Source: Nocardioides panacisoli (GTDB lineage Bacteria > Actinomycetota > Actinomycetes > Propionibacteriales > Nocardioidaceae). From it: DNA of 64,000 nt. The stretch covers positions 496,001 through 560,000 of the forward strand of contig NZ_CP080409.1 in the NCBI RefSeq assembly GCF_019448235.1. The letters are read 5' to 3'. The stretch's first letter is position 1; each line of letters opens with the position of its first letter. Shown here in pieces: positions 47,375-56,702 of the stretch. The notes under the pieces were generated by a model. It was not told where the DNA came from. It saw nothing but the letters and a program-made list of their open reading frames with translations, and ran no database searches. Both the position numbers and the translations under genes were made by a program.

Positions 47375-48259
47375 ATGACGGAAGCGAACACCTCCCCGGA
47401 GGACGCGCAGCCGCCGACTGACCATGGGCGTGCGGGACGAGACCTGAAGGCGGCCGTCGGATCGGCGGTGGTGCTCCTGGCAGCGATCGGTGCGTCGCTG
47501 CTGTTCTGGAAGCCGGCCTTCATGCTGATCGTCGCGGCGGCCGTCGTCGTGGCGATCTGGGAGCTGCACCAGGGGATGCAGGCCCGCGGCATCGACCTGC
47601 CTGAGCAGCCACTGATGGTCGGCGGCGTCACGATGGTGGTCGTCGCGTACCTGTGGGGCGCCGAGGCGCTGGTCACCGCGACAGCGGTGACGGCGCTGAT
47701 CATCATGCTGTGGCTGCTGCGGCGCGGCGTCGACGGCTACGTCGGCAACGCGACCGCCTCGGTGTTCACGCTCGTCTACGTCCCGTTCCTGGGATCCTTC
47801 GTCGCGCTCATGCTCGCCGAGGGCGGTCGCACCGGGGGAGGGCTGGATGACTTCGGGGTGCGAGGGATCCTCACCTTCATCCTGGTGACCATCGCCTCCG
47901 ACATCGGTGGGTACGCCGCCGGCGTGCTCTTCGGCAAGCACCCGATGGCGCCGGTGATCTCGCCGAAGAAGTCCTGGGAGGGCTTCGCCGGATCCACCGT
48001 GGCGACGGTCGCGGCCGGATGGGTGCTGGTGGTCCACCTGCTCGAGGGCGAGTGGTGGGTCGGTGTGGTGCTCGGTCTCATCGCCGTGGTGATGGCCACG
48101 CTCGGCGACCTGTGCGAGTCGGTGATGAAGCGCGACCTCGGCATCAAGGACATGAGCCAGGTGATCCCGGGCCACGGCGGCCTGATGGACCGGCTCGACT
48201 CATTGCTGGCGACGATCGCCCCGATCTGGCTCCTGCTGCACTACGCCGTCTTCGTCTGA
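47375..48259 (+). CDS. cdsA: Phosphatidate cytidylyltransferase CdsA
   Basis: Makes CDP-diacylglycerol, the branch point to membrane phospholipids. 294 residues with about seven membrane helices after a charged N-terminus. The signature KRDLGIKDMSQVIPGHGGLMDRLDS is at about 252-276. ATG start. Its last codons (Val-Phe-Val-stop) lie inside a 92-bp tandem duplication. Confidence 0.95.
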   Translation: MTEANTSPEDAQPPTDHGRAGRDLKAAVGSAVVLLAAIGASLLFWKPAFMLIVAAAVVVAIWELHQGMQARGIDLPEQPLMVGGVTMVVVAYLWGAEALVTATAVTALIIMLWLLRRGVDGYVGNATASVFTLVYVPFLGSFVALMLAEGGRTGGGLDDFGVRGILTFILVTIASDIGGYAAGVLFGKHPMAPVISPKKSWEGFAGSTVATVAAGWVLVVHLLEGEWWVGVVLGLIAVVMATLGDLCESVMKRDLGIKDMSQVIPGHGGLMDRLDSLLATIAPIWLLLHYAVFV

Positions 48260-48431
48260 GGAGTGAGCCGTCGGGGGCGACGAGCTTGCGAGGTCGCCAC
48301 CGGAGGCGAGCCCCGCAGGACGAGGACGAAGGGGGCACCGTCTTCGTCTGAGGAGTGAGCCGTCGGTGGCGACGAGCTTGCGGGGTCGCCAGCGGAGGCG
48401 AGCCCCGCAGAACGAGGACGAAGGGGGCACC
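48248..48431. repeat. 92-bp tandem duplication over the cdsA stop
   Basis: Copy 1 is 48248-48339 and copy 2 is 48340-48431, with 4 mismatches in 92. Each begins with GTCTTCGTCTGA, the last codons of cdsA. GAGCTTGCG within each matches the ffh intergenic region. The second copy ends one base before the kynU stop codon. No gene fits in it. Confidence 0.9.
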
Positions 48432-48432
48432 G

Positions 48433-49641
48433 TCAGGGGATCTCGGCCACGACCGCGCCGAGCACGCCGATCGCGGTCTCGAGCTGCGCGTCGGAGAGGT
48501 AGGGGGCCGGGCCGAACCGGAGGTGGTCGCCGCGACTGTCGACCCGGACCCCGCGGGCGCTCAGCCCGCTGGCGAGGTCGGCCGCGTGGGGGCTGGTCAG
48601 CGCGAGGAAGCCGGCGTGTGCCGCGTCGGGGGTGGCACGGTCGCGCGTGATCAGCTGCGGGGGCGCGTCCAGGGCGTCGAACGCACGGGCGAGCACCGAG
48701 CGCTGCCGCGCGTAGGAGGCCTCCAGCAGCGTCGGCGTCAGTCCCTGGTCGGCGAAGAATCGCAGCACACGGGCGCCCCGGTAGTGGCTGCTGGGGTCGT
48801 AGGTCGCACCTGCGAACCGGTCGGCGCCGGCGGCGTACGCGACCCGGTCAGGCGTGGTGTCCTCGGCGAGGTCCCCGAACTCGGCGAACCAGCCGGTGAC
48901 GACCGGGCGGAGGTCCGCGGCGTGGGCGGGCAGCCGGAGGAAGCAGTTGCCCTCGCCGAGCTGGAGGTACTTGTAGCCGCCCCCGACGACCCAGGCGTCG
49001 GCCAGTCCGGTCCGCTCGATCGGCAGCGGCATCACGCCCAGCTGGTGGTAGGCGTCGACCAGCAGCTCGCTGCCGGCCGCGGCGCACGCGGTGGCGAGGT
49101 GATCCAGGTGAGGGACGATGCGGGAGGTCTCGAAGAGCACCGATGACACCAACGCGGCGGCGGTCGGGGTCCGGAGCTCATCGGCCATGCGCGCCGTGAG
49201 CGTGTCGAGCGGTTCGACCGGCACCCGCACGACCGTCACGCCCTCCTCGCCGAGGCGGTCGAGCTGACGGCGCAGCGCGTGGAACTCGCCGTCGGTGGTC
49301 ACCAGCCGAGGACGTGCCGGCAGGTCGACCGCGGAGAGGAACCGCAGCAGCAGGTCATGGGTGCTGGCGCCGAGTGCGAGCTGCCCGTCGGGCTCGTCGA
49401 GCCAGGTGCGCAGGCCGGCGCGGACGGCCTCGGCCTGCGCGAAGGCGCGCTCCCACTTCTGGTCCACGTCCGCTGCCGCGTCGTCGTACGCCGCCACCAG
49501 GCCCTCGCGTGCGACGTCCGGCCACGCCTGGTGCGAGTGCCCGCTGAGCAGCAGCCGGTCGGCGACGCCGAAGCGGGAGTAGTGCCGGGCGAGCGGGTTG
49601 GGGGAGGCGGCGAGGTCGGTCGCCGATGCCACGGCGTTCAC
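48433..49641 (-). CDS. kynU: Kynureninase KynU
   Basis: PLP enzyme that splits kynurenine to anthranilate and alanine. 402 residues with the PLP-lysine segment GGGYKYLQLGEGNCF (Lys near 215). The aminotransferase fold I is seen in VDAYHQLGVMPL. GTG 49641 overlaps the kynA stop (GTGA), so they are coupled; a longer frame covers kynA antisense. KynB (formamidase) is not in the window. Confidence 0.93.
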   Translation of the reverse strand: MNAVASATDLAASPNPLARHYSRFGVADRLLLSGHSHQAWPDVAREGLVAAYDDAAADVDQKWERAFAQAEAVRAGLRTWLDEPDGQLALGASTHDLLLRFLSAVDLPARPRLVTTDGEFHALRRQLDRLGEEGVTVVRVPVEPLDTLTARMADELRTPTAAALVSSVLFETSRIVPHLDHLATACAAAGSELLVDAYHQLGVMPLPIERTGLADAWVVGGGYKYLQLGEGNCFLRLPAHAADLRPVVTGWFAEFGDLAEDTTPDRVAYAAGADRFAGATYDPSSHYRGARVLRFFADQGLTPTLLEASYARQRSVLARAFDALDAPPQLITRDRATPDAAHAGFLALTSPHAADLASGLSARGVRVDSRGDHLRFGPAPYLSDAQLETAIGVLGAVVAEIP

Positions 49642-50429
49642 ATCTGGCTCCGGATCGCCCACAGGTCGGGGAAGACCTGTCGGTGCAGCGTGGTGTGGAG
49701 GTAACCGGCTCCCTCGGAGCCGCCGGTGCCGGGCTTGCTGCCGATGGTTCGCTCGACCATCTTCACGTGGCGGTAGCGCCACTCCTGGAGTCCCTCGTCG
49801 ACGTCGATGAGGCGCTCGGCGACGTGCGCGGGCTGGGCGTCGTCGGCGTAGACCTCGAGCAGCACGCGCTGCAGGTCCGCGGACGGGTGCAGCGGCCGCG
49901 TCACGTCGCGGTGCAGGTCGGCGTCGGAGACGTCGTACCCGCTGGCGCGGAGGTAGCGCACGAAGGAGTCGTGGACCGACGGGCGCGCCATCGCATCCTC
50001 GATCCGTGCGCGACCGGGACTCTGGGTGGGGTAGTGCCTCGTCATCCCGCCGTCGCGCCGCCCGAGGACCGCCTCCAGCTCGCGGAACTGCTCGGACTGG
50101 AAACCACTGCTGGAGTCCAGCCGACCGCGGAAGCTGGTGAACTGGCGCGGCGTCATCGTCTCCAGCACGTCCACCTGCGCCACGGCCACCTTCAGCACCG
50201 TCAGGATGCGCCGCAACGTGTGCAGGGCGGGCGCGGACTCGCCCTGTTCCAACCGTCGTTGGAGGTGGGCGAACTCGTGGAGCAGTTCCTTGAACCACAG
50301 CTCGTAGACTTGGTGGATCACGATGAAGAGCATCTCGTCGTGCTCGGAGGACCGCGGGTGCTGTGCGGTCAGCACCTCGTCCAGTGCCAGATAGCTGCGG
50401 TAGGTGAGGGCGGGGTGCTGCTCGGCCAT
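49638..50429 (-). CDS. kynA: Tryptophan 2,3-dioxygenase
   Basis: Heme enzyme that opens the indole ring of tryptophan to N-formylkynurenine. 263 residues, including FIVIHQVYELWFKELLHE with the active-site His39, and RHVKMVERTIG, where His serves as the heme ligand. Length is normal. ATG start, divergent from 50490. With kynU it forms a two-gene operon. Confidence 0.95.
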   Translation of the reverse strand: MAEQHPALTYRSYLALDEVLTAQHPRSSEHDEMLFIVIHQVYELWFKELLHEFAHLQRRLEQGESAPALHTLRRILTVLKVAVAQVDVLETMTPRQFTSFRGRLDSSSGFQSEQFRELEAVLGRRDGGMTRHYPTQSPGRARIEDAMARPSVHDSFVRYLRASGYDVSDADLHRDVTRPLHPSADLQRVLLEVYADDAQPAHVAERLIDVDEGLQEWRYRHVKMVERTIGSKPGTGGSEGAGYLHTTLHRQVFPDLWAIRSQM

Positions 50430-50489
50430 GGGGTCACTGTGGCAGACACGGCTTCACCTCGATGGACCGCTGGCGGCTACGATCCGGGC

Positions 50490-50843
50490 ATGCAGTCGGG
50501 AGCGGAGACCTCGCAGGTCGAGCCGTCCACGCGACGACCCGACTGGTTCCACCGCGAGCACCCCGTCTTCTTCCCGCTCGCCGGGTTCTTCACCGGGATG
50601 CTCTACATCATCATCGTGCCGGGCATCTACACCGCGATCGTGTCGGCGCTGGTCAGTGACGAGCGGGCCGAGGAGCTCTTCCCCTTCGTCGTGATCGCCC
50701 TCGCGGTGCCCATCGGCCTGCTCGTCCCCACGCGGACCCGACGGTTCGGGCGCTACATGCTTTTCGGCACCGTGATGACCCTGGTCGTCGCCGGCGGGGT
50801 CGCGGCGATCGTGCTGTGGATCCTGCTCAAGCGCGACGGTTAG
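50490..50843 (+). CDS. Two- or three-pass membrane protein, unknown function
   Basis: A 117-residue protein with hydrophobic segments at about 28-50, 64-80 and 90-112. The soluble N-terminus (1-25) is rich in charged residues. No family was recognised. ATG 50490. The longer frame from 49626 is antisense to kynA and is not real. It precedes rlmN by 37 bp. Confidence 0.7.
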   Translation: MQSGAETSQVEPSTRRPDWFHREHPVFFPLAGFFTGMLYIIIVPGIYTAIVSALVSDERAEELFPFVVIALAVPIGLLVPTRTRRFGRYMLFGTVMTLVVAGGVAAIVLWILLKRDG

Positions 50844-50880
50844 TCGCCCCGGCCGGGCGGATGGGACACTGGGCCACGTC

Positions 50881-52011
50881 ATGACCGATCGATCCCCGCT
50901 GCCGCTCGTCTTCGACGAACCCCGAGGGCGCAAGAAGCCGCCCCGCCACCTCGCGGACCTCACGCCGGCCGAGCGCAAGGAGCGCGCGGCCGAGCTCGGC
51001 GTCCCCGGGTTCCGGGCCAACCAGCTCTCCGCCCACTACTTCGCGCGGCTCGTGGACGACCCCGAGCAGATGACCGACCTGCCGGCGGGGCAGCGCGCCG
51101 ACCTCGTGCGGGCGCTGCTGCCGGAGCTGATGACGCCGCTGCGCACGCTCGAGGCCGACAAGGGCGCCACGGTCAAGACGCTGTGGAAGCTGTTCGACGG
51201 TGCGATGGTCGAGTCGGTCCTGATGCGCTATCCGGGCCGCGTGACCATGTGCGTCTCCAGCCAGGCCGGCTGCGGCATGGCCTGTCCCTTCTGCGCGACC
51301 GGCCAGGGCGGCCTGCAGCGCAACATGTCGGCCGGGGAGATCGTGGAGCAGGTCGTCGCCGGCGCCCGGGCCCTCGCCCGCGGCGACGTCGCCGGCGGTG
51401 AGGGTCGCGTCTCCAACGTGGTCTTCATGGGCATGGGCGAGCCGTTGGCGAACTACAAGGCCGTCATGGGCGCCGTACGCCGCCTCACCGACCCCACGCC
51501 CGACGGCCTTGGCATGTCCGCTCGCGGCATCACCGTCTCCACGGTCGGCCTCGTGCCGCGCATCAACCAGCTGACCGAGGAGGGCATCCCGGTCACGCTG
51601 GCACTGAGCCTGCACGCCCCCGACGACGAGCTGCGCGACGAGCTGGTGCCGATCAACACCCGCTACTCGGTGCACGAATCCGTCGAGGCGGCCTGGCACT
51701 ACGCCGAGCGCACCAAGCGTCGCGTCTCGATCGAGTACGCCATGATGCGCGACATCAACGACCAGGCGTGGCGCGCCGACCTGCTGGCCGACGTCCTCAC
51801 CTCCTACGGCGACTGGGGCTGGGTGCACGTCAACCTGATCCCGCTCAACCCGACGCCGGGTTCGAAGTGGACCGCGTCGGACCCGGAGGACGAGCGCGAG
51901 TTCGTACGCCGCCTCGAGGCCAAGGGTGTCCCGACGACCGTGCGTGACACCCGGGGCCAGGACATCGACGGCGCCTGTGGCCAACTGGCAGCCTCCCCGG
52001 ACGGCGGCTGA
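50881..52011 (+). CDS. rlmN: 23S rRNA/tRNA (adenine-C2)-methyltransferase RlmN
   Basis: Radical-SAM enzyme that methylates A2503 of 23S rRNA and A37 of tRNA. 376 residues. The radical-SAM cluster is CGMACPFC (Cys131, 135, 138). Cys362 in DGACGQL is the methyl-carrying cysteine. ATG start. The rlmN-after-cdsA arrangement is usual in actinobacteria, here separated by kynAU. Confidence 0.95.
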   Translation: MTDRSPLPLVFDEPRGRKKPPRHLADLTPAERKERAAELGVPGFRANQLSAHYFARLVDDPEQMTDLPAGQRADLVRALLPELMTPLRTLEADKGATVKTLWKLFDGAMVESVLMRYPGRVTMCVSSQAGCGMACPFCATGQGGLQRNMSAGEIVEQVVAGARALARGDVAGGEGRVSNVVFMGMGEPLANYKAVMGAVRRLTDPTPDGLGMSARGITVSTVGLVPRINQLTEEGIPVTLALSLHAPDDELRDELVPINTRYSVHESVEAAWHYAERTKRRVSIEYAMMRDINDQAWRADLLADVLTSYGDWGWVHVNLIPLNPTPGSKWTASDPEDEREFVRRLEAKGVPTTVRDTRGQDIDGACGQLAASPDGG

Positions 52012-52038
52012 GGCGCGGCGTCGCCATCGTTCACTGGC

Positions 52039-52063
52039 CCGACACGTTGGGCTCTCGTGTCGG
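52039..52063 (+). terminator. Inverted repeat between rlmN and the mannosyltransferase gene
   Basis: Perfect 8-bp stem (CCGACACG with CGTGTCGG) around a 9-nt loop, 28 bp after the rlmN stop. It may be a terminator or an operator of the downstream gene. Confidence 0.45.
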
Positions 52064-52101
52064 TCGGAGTCCGTTCCGGACGCCTCCCTAGCGTCCGTGG
52101 C

Positions 52102-53229
52102 ATGGATGCTCTCCGGGTGCAGGTCGTGGCCGAGTCCTTCCTTCCCCAGGTCAACGGTGTCACCAACTCGGTGCGCCGCGTCCTGGAGCACCTCGCCGAC
52201 CAGGGCCACCGCGCCGAACTGATCGCTCCCACCGGACCCGACATCTACGCCGGCCACCGCGTCCGCCACGCCCGCGGCGCGGCGCTGCCGTTCTACCGCG
52301 ACTTCCGGATCGGCCTGGAGTCCCGCCGCCGCCTGCGGTCCGCGATGGCCCGGTTCCGTCCCGACGTGGTCCACCTCGCCTCGCCCGCGCTGCTCGGCCA
52401 CCAGGCGGCGCGGGCGGCCCGCGAGCTGCAGATCCCCACGGTCGCGATCTACCAGACCGACCTGATCGGCTTCGCCGAGCGGTACGACGTCCCCGGCGGC
52501 GTGCGCGCCGCGGCCCGGATGACGCGCCGGATCCACACCCACGTCGACCGCACGCTCGCGCCGTCCACGGCGAGCCTGGAGCAGCTCCGGGGCCTCGGCG
52601 TACCCGGTCTCGCCCGGTGGGGGCGCGGCGTGGACCTCGCGTCGTTCCACCCGCGGCACCGCGACGAGCAGCTGCGGCGACGGCTCGCGCCGCAGGGACA
52701 GCTGCTCGTCGGCTACGTCGGTCGCCTCGCCGCGGAGAAGGAGCTGGACCTGCTCAGCCACCTCCACGACGACCCCCGCTATGCGCTCGTGCTGGTGGGC
52801 GGCGGTCCGGAGGAGCAGCGGCTCCGCTCCCTGTTGCCGCGGGCGCACTTCCTCGGGGTGCAGCACGGCGCCGACCTGAGCAGTGCCTACGCCTCGCTCG
52901 ACCTGTTCGTGCACACGGGGCGCCACGAGACCTACTGCCAGTCAGCGCAGGAGGCGCTCGCATCCGGGGTCCCCGTCGTGGCCCCCCGGCAGGGAGGACC
53001 GGTCGACGTGGTCGACGACGGCGTCGCGGGGCTGCTCTACCGGCCCGGCGACGGGGGCGAGATGGCGGCCCACGTGGACGCGCTCGCGCGCGATCGGCAG
53101 CGGCGTGCGGCGATGGCCGACGCCGCGGTCGCCAGCGTGCAGGACCGCTCCTGGGGGGCGCTGAACGACCTGCTCGTCGCCCACTACCGCGAGGTCATCG
53201 CCCGCGAGTCGGCGCTGCTCGCCGCCTGA
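52102..53229 (+). CDS. mgtA: GDP-mannose-type glycosyltransferase (MgtA-like)
   Basis: A 375-residue GT4-family retaining glycosyltransferase. N-terminal Rossmann domain begins VVAESFLPQVNGVTNSV; the C-terminal domain has GYVGRLAAEKELDLL and the (E/Q)xxxxE-type nucleotide loop (ETYCQSAQEALASGVPVVAP). Resembles mycobacterial MgtA/PimB-type enzymes that mannosylate glycolipids. The precise acceptor is not clear. ATG 52102; the earlier frame is leader. Confidence 0.85.
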   Translation: MDALRVQVVAESFLPQVNGVTNSVRRVLEHLADQGHRAELIAPTGPDIYAGHRVRHARGAALPFYRDFRIGLESRRRLRSAMARFRPDVVHLASPALLGHQAARAARELQIPTVAIYQTDLIGFAERYDVPGGVRAAARMTRRIHTHVDRTLAPSTASLEQLRGLGVPGLARWGRGVDLASFHPRHRDEQLRRRLAPQGQLLVGYVGRLAAEKELDLLSHLHDDPRYALVLVGGGPEEQRLRSLLPRAHFLGVQHGADLSSAYASLDLFVHTGRHETYCQSAQEALASGVPVVAPRQGGPVDVVDDGVAGLLYRPGDGGEMAAHVDALARDRQRRAAMADAAVASVQDRSWGALNDLLVAHYREVIARESALLAA

Positions 53230-53244
53230 GACCGCCGCCCGCGA

Positions 53245-54324
53245 TCACTCGAACAGCGCCGCGGCCTCCTCGACGGTGTCGACGAGGTGGACGTGGTCGG
53301 CCATCGCCCGCCCGCGTGCCAGTGACTCCAGCAGTGGCCACGCGGGCAGCTCCTCGGTCCAGTGGGCCCGACCTACGAGCACCATGGGAGCGACCGCGTC
53401 CTCGGAGGCGTAGTAGTTCTCGCAGGCGTCCTGGAACACCTCCTGCACGGTGCCCGCTGCCCCGGGCAGGAAGACGATGCCGGCGTTGCAGACCTGCAGC
53501 AGGATCGACTCGCGCAGCGCGTTGCGGAAGTACTTCGCCACCGACGTGGCGAACAGGTTCGGCGGCTCGTGGCCGTAGTGCCAGGTGGGCACCCCGAGGG
53601 TCTCGGCGGTGGCGTCGAGGCCGTCCCGGACCGCTGCGGCGCTCGCCACCCAGGCGTCGACGTCGGGGTGGAAGGACGGCACCCGCGCCAGCGTGGCGAG
53701 CGCGTCCGCGAGCGCACCCTCGGGTGCCGTGCCCAGCCGTGCACCGAGGTTCGCCGCCTCCATCGCGCCGGGTCCGCCGCCGGTGGCCACGGTGTGGGTC
53801 CGGCCGAGCAACCTGCCCAGCCGCGCGGCGTCGGCGTACGCCGCCCGGTCCCGCGCCCAGGCGTGCCCGCCCATGACGCCCACGACGTCACGCCCGTCGG
53901 TCCACCGCCGCAACGCGGTGTCGATGCCCTGGTCGTGCAGCACCCGGGCGAGCACGGCGTCGCGCTCGTGCGCGGTCTGGAGCCACGCGTAGGCGCGGCC
54001 GTCGAGGCTGTCGCGCCACGCCGGGGCGTCGTAGAGCTCGGCGACGCCGTAGAGCTCGCTGCGGTGGGGGTCGATCGGCGCCTGGTGCACCGCGGGCAGC
54101 ACGAGGGCCCCGCGGACCCTGTGGAGGTGGTCGTCGCCCGGGGCGAAGGTGCAGCCGGCGAAGGTCGTGCGTGTGGTGTCGCAGTTGGCCAGTTCGCGCG
54201 AACGCTCTCGCAGGTCCACGCCGGTCAGCCGCCACCCCGTCAGGTGGCGCGCGCCGGCGGCGAGGCGCCGGTCCAGTTCGGCGAGTGACTCCACGACGAC
54301 GACCTGCCCACGGGTGTGCTGCAC
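53245..54324 (-). CDS. LOG-family (TIGR00730-like) nucleotide-binding protein
   Basis: A 359-residue protein. The core has GGGPGAMEAANLGARLG and PGAAGTVQEVFQD, like LOG (Lonely Guy) phosphoribohydrolases, except that the PGGxGTxxE motif reads PGAAGTVQE. It carries an extra N-terminal region of about 130 residues not found in LOG proteins. It converges with the mannosyltransferase gene. GTG 54324 was chosen; the longer frame runs into the next gene's leader. Confidence 0.75.
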   Translation of the reverse strand: MQHTRGQVVVVESLAELDRRLAAGARHLTGWRLTGVDLRERSRELANCDTTRTTFAGCTFAPGDDHLHRVRGALVLPAVHQAPIDPHRSELYGVAELYDAPAWRDSLDGRAYAWLQTAHERDAVLARVLHDQGIDTALRRWTDGRDVVGVMGGHAWARDRAAYADAARLGRLLGRTHTVATGGGPGAMEAANLGARLGTAPEGALADALATLARVPSFHPDVDAWVASAAAVRDGLDATAETLGVPTWHYGHEPPNLFATSVAKYFRNALRESILLQVCNAGIVFLPGAAGTVQEVFQDACENYYASEDAVAPMVLVGRAHWTEELPAWPLLESLARGRAMADHVHLVDTVEEAAALFE

Positions 54325-54463
54325 GGCACCGAGCCTAGGCGTCGGTGTCGGGGCCCGCGTGCCTCCCACGCGAACTGGGGCGAGGCTGGTACCAATGTGG
54401 GGAGTCATGCCCACGCGGTCGGCCACGATCCGGTGCGCGCCGTCGGTCAGGATGGAGATACCC

Positions 54464-54631
54464 ATGGACGTCAAGAAGATCGCCGTGATCGCGATCGTCG
54501 TGTTCCTGGGCTACTGGATGTTCAACGACCCGTCCGGGCTCGCCGACATCGCGAAGACCACCGGCGACCAGGGGTGGGACCTCACCACCCAGCTCTTCGC
54601 CGGGATCATCGACTTCGTCACCTCCTTCTGA
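54464..54631 (+). CDS. Small membrane protein, 55 residues
   Basis: A 55-residue protein with one hydrophobic segment at 5-21 (KIAVIAIVVFLGYWMF) and a soluble tail. ATG 54464 follows GATGGAGATACCC, an acceptable ribosome site. No family was recognised. It precedes the PH-domain membrane protein by 10 bp. Confidence 0.65.
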   Translation: MDVKKIAVIAIVVFLGYWMFNDPSGLADIAKTTGDQGWDLTTQLFAGIIDFVTSF

Positions 54632-54641
54632 GCGGCTCACC

Positions 54642-55166
54642 GTGGGCTTCTGGCGATGGGTCGGTGACCCGGGCATCGGTCGCCACCTGCTGCGCGAGGA
54701 GGGCGAGGTGGTGGTGGACGAGGTCTGCCACCACTGGATCGTCTACGTCCGGCCTGCCCTGGAGGCCTGCCTCGCGGTGGGGCTGCTGGTCGCCAGTGCG
54801 GTCGTCTCGGTCACCATCGCGTGGCTGCTGCTCCTCGCCGCGTTCTTGTTGGCCGTGCACGCGCTCTGGTGCGCGGTCCGTGAGCGCCGCGACCGGTTCG
54901 TGATCACCAACATGCGGGTCTTCCGCGTCCACGGCGTGCTCAACCAGCACCACGCCACCATGCCGCTCGCGCGCATCCTCGACATCTCGGTGCAGAAGCC
55001 GCTGCTGGGCCGGGTCTTCGGGTTCGGCCACTTCTGCTTCGAGTCGGCCGCCCAGGAGCAGGGCCTGCGCGACATCCGCTACGTCGGCCGCGCCGACGAG
55101 CGGGACCTGTCGATCCAGCGCGTGGTCCAGCGTTCCGGCCTGCGTGGCCCGAGGATCCCGAACTGA
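54642..55166 (+). CDS. bPH2-type PH-domain membrane protein
   Basis: A 174-residue protein with two hydrophobic segments (about 32-72) and a bacterial PH domain (YdbT/bPH2 type) at about 75-165. Function unknown. GTG start. It overlaps the MarR gene by one base (TGATG), suggesting an operon. Confidence 0.75.
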   Translation: MGFWRWVGDPGIGRHLLREEGEVVVDEVCHHWIVYVRPALEACLAVGLLVASAVVSVTIAWLLLLAAFLLAVHALWCAVRERRDRFVITNMRVFRVHGVLNQHHATMPLARILDISVQKPLLGRVFGFGHFCFESAAQEQGLRDIRYVGRADERDLSIQRVVQRSGLRGPRIPN

Positions 55167-55657
55167 TGCTCCCCTTCGACCCGATCGACGAGGCCGCCCG
55201 GCAGTGGGGCGAACGCTGGGAGGCGGTGCCGGCGATGCACGCCGTCACCTCACTGATGCGGGTGCACCAACTGGTCCTGGGACGGTTGGACGCGATCCTG
55301 CGGCCGCACGGGCTCACCTTTGCCCGCTACGAGGCGCTCGTCCTGCTGACCTTCTCCTCCCGGGGCTCCTTGCCGCTGGGCAAGATGGGGGAGCGGCTGC
55401 AGGTGCACCCCACCTCGGTCACCTCGATCGTGCGCCGCCTGGAGGAGACGGGACTGGTCCGCCGGGTGCCCCACCCCGAGGACGGCCGGGCCGTGCTCGC
55501 CGAGATCACCCCCGAGGGCCGTGAGCTCGTCGAGGTCGCCACCGCCGACCTCGTCGGCGCGGACTTCGCGATCGGCCACCTGGACGAGGCCCAGCTGCGC
55601 GAGCTCTCGGCACTGCTGCAGCCGGTGCGCGCGGGCGCCGGCGACTTCGACGACTGA
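55166..55657 (+). CDS. MarR-family transcriptional regulator
   Basis: A 163-residue winged-helix repressor-type protein. The recognition helix region is HPTSVTSIVRRLEETGLVRR, followed by the basic wing PHPEDGRAVLAEITPEG. Its ligand is unknown. One-base overlap with the PH-domain gene; a likely target is its own operon. Confidence 0.9.
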   Translation: MLPFDPIDEAARQWGERWEAVPAMHAVTSLMRVHQLVLGRLDAILRPHGLTFARYEALVLLTFSSRGSLPLGKMGERLQVHPTSVTSIVRRLEETGLVRRVPHPEDGRAVLAEITPEGRELVEVATADLVGADFAIGHLDEAQLRELSALLQPVRAGAGDFDD

Positions 55658-55731
55658 CGTCCCCGGCGCCGGTGGCCCCGGGCCGACGGGCCCCGCCGGT
55701 CGGCGTGAGCCGTCCCGCCTACGATGGCGCC

Positions 55732-56694
55732 ATGACGCAGCAGCCGTTCTCCCGTCCCGGTGCGATCGACCTCTCCGGACTGGCGCAGCAGCCACCGGCC
55801 GCCGGTGGCGGCGCTCCCGCGCCCGGTGGCGCGGGCGGTGGTGCCCCCGCTGGTTCCTACGCGGTCACGGTCACCGAGGAGAGCTTCCAGACCGTCCTGC
55901 AGGCCTCGACGACGGCGCCGGTGGTGCTCGTCTTCCACTCTGCCGCGCAGGCGCCGGAGAGCCAGACCATGGCCGACGACGTGGCGGCGGTCGTCGAGGG
56001 GTACGACGGCCGGTTCCTGGCCGGTCTCGTCGACGTGGACGCCTCGCCCCAGATCGCGCAGGCGATCGCCCAGGCCTCGCAGATGCAGCAGCTGCCCGTG
56101 CCGTTGATGATGGTCTTCCTCGACGGCCGCCCGGCCACGCAGCCGATCCCCGGTGCGCTGAGCCGCGAGGAGCTCACCACGGTCTTCGACCAGCTCGCGC
56201 AGCAGCTGACCGCCCAGGGCATCTCCGGGCGCCACCAGCCCCAGGGGGCTGCTCCTGCCGACGGCGAGGACGAGCCCGAGCTGGACCCCCGCTACGCCCC
56301 GGCCCAGGACGCGCTCGCCGCGGGTGACATCGACGCCGCGGTCGCGGAGTACCAGAAGCTCGTCGACGGCAACCCTGCTGACGGGGAGGCGGCCGCCGGC
56401 CTCGCGATGGCCAAGGTCCTGCAGCGCACCCAGGGCGTCGACCTCACCCGGGCGCGGGAGGCGGCGGCGTCGGCACCCGACGACATCGACGCCCAGGTCA
56501 TGGTCGCCGACCTCGACATGGTCGGCGGCCACGTCGAGGACGCGTTCGTGCGGCTGATCGACCTGGTCAAGCGCACCACCGACGACGACCGCAACCGCGT
56601 GCGCGAGCACCTGCTGGGCCTCTTCGCCGCGGTGGGCAACGAGGACGAGCGGGTCATCAAGGGACGCCAGTCCCTCGCGTCCGCGCTGTTCTGA
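55732..56694 (+). CDS. Cysteine-less thioredoxin-fold / TPR protein (CnoX-like)
   Basis: A 320-residue protein. Gly/Ala/Pro-rich N-terminus, thioredoxin-like domain (about 45-155) where the CxxC motif is absent (SAAQAPESQ in its place), then a tetratricopeptide region (about 190-320). The architecture matches YbbN/CnoX, a chaperedoxin that aids GroEL; the missing cysteines make a redox role unlikely. ATG 55732. Confidence 0.8.
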   Translation: MTQQPFSRPGAIDLSGLAQQPPAAGGGAPAPGGAGGGAPAGSYAVTVTEESFQTVLQASTTAPVVLVFHSAAQAPESQTMADDVAAVVEGYDGRFLAGLVDVDASPQIAQAIAQASQMQQLPVPLMMVFLDGRPATQPIPGALSREELTTVFDQLAQQLTAQGISGRHQPQGAAPADGEDEPELDPRYAPAQDALAAGDIDAAVAEYQKLVDGNPADGEAAAGLAMAKVLQRTQGVDLTRAREAAASAPDDIDAQVMVADLDMVGGHVEDAFVRLIDLVKRTTDDDRNRVREHLLGLFAAVGNEDERVIKGRQSLASALF

Positions 56695-56702
56695 GGACAC
56701 CG

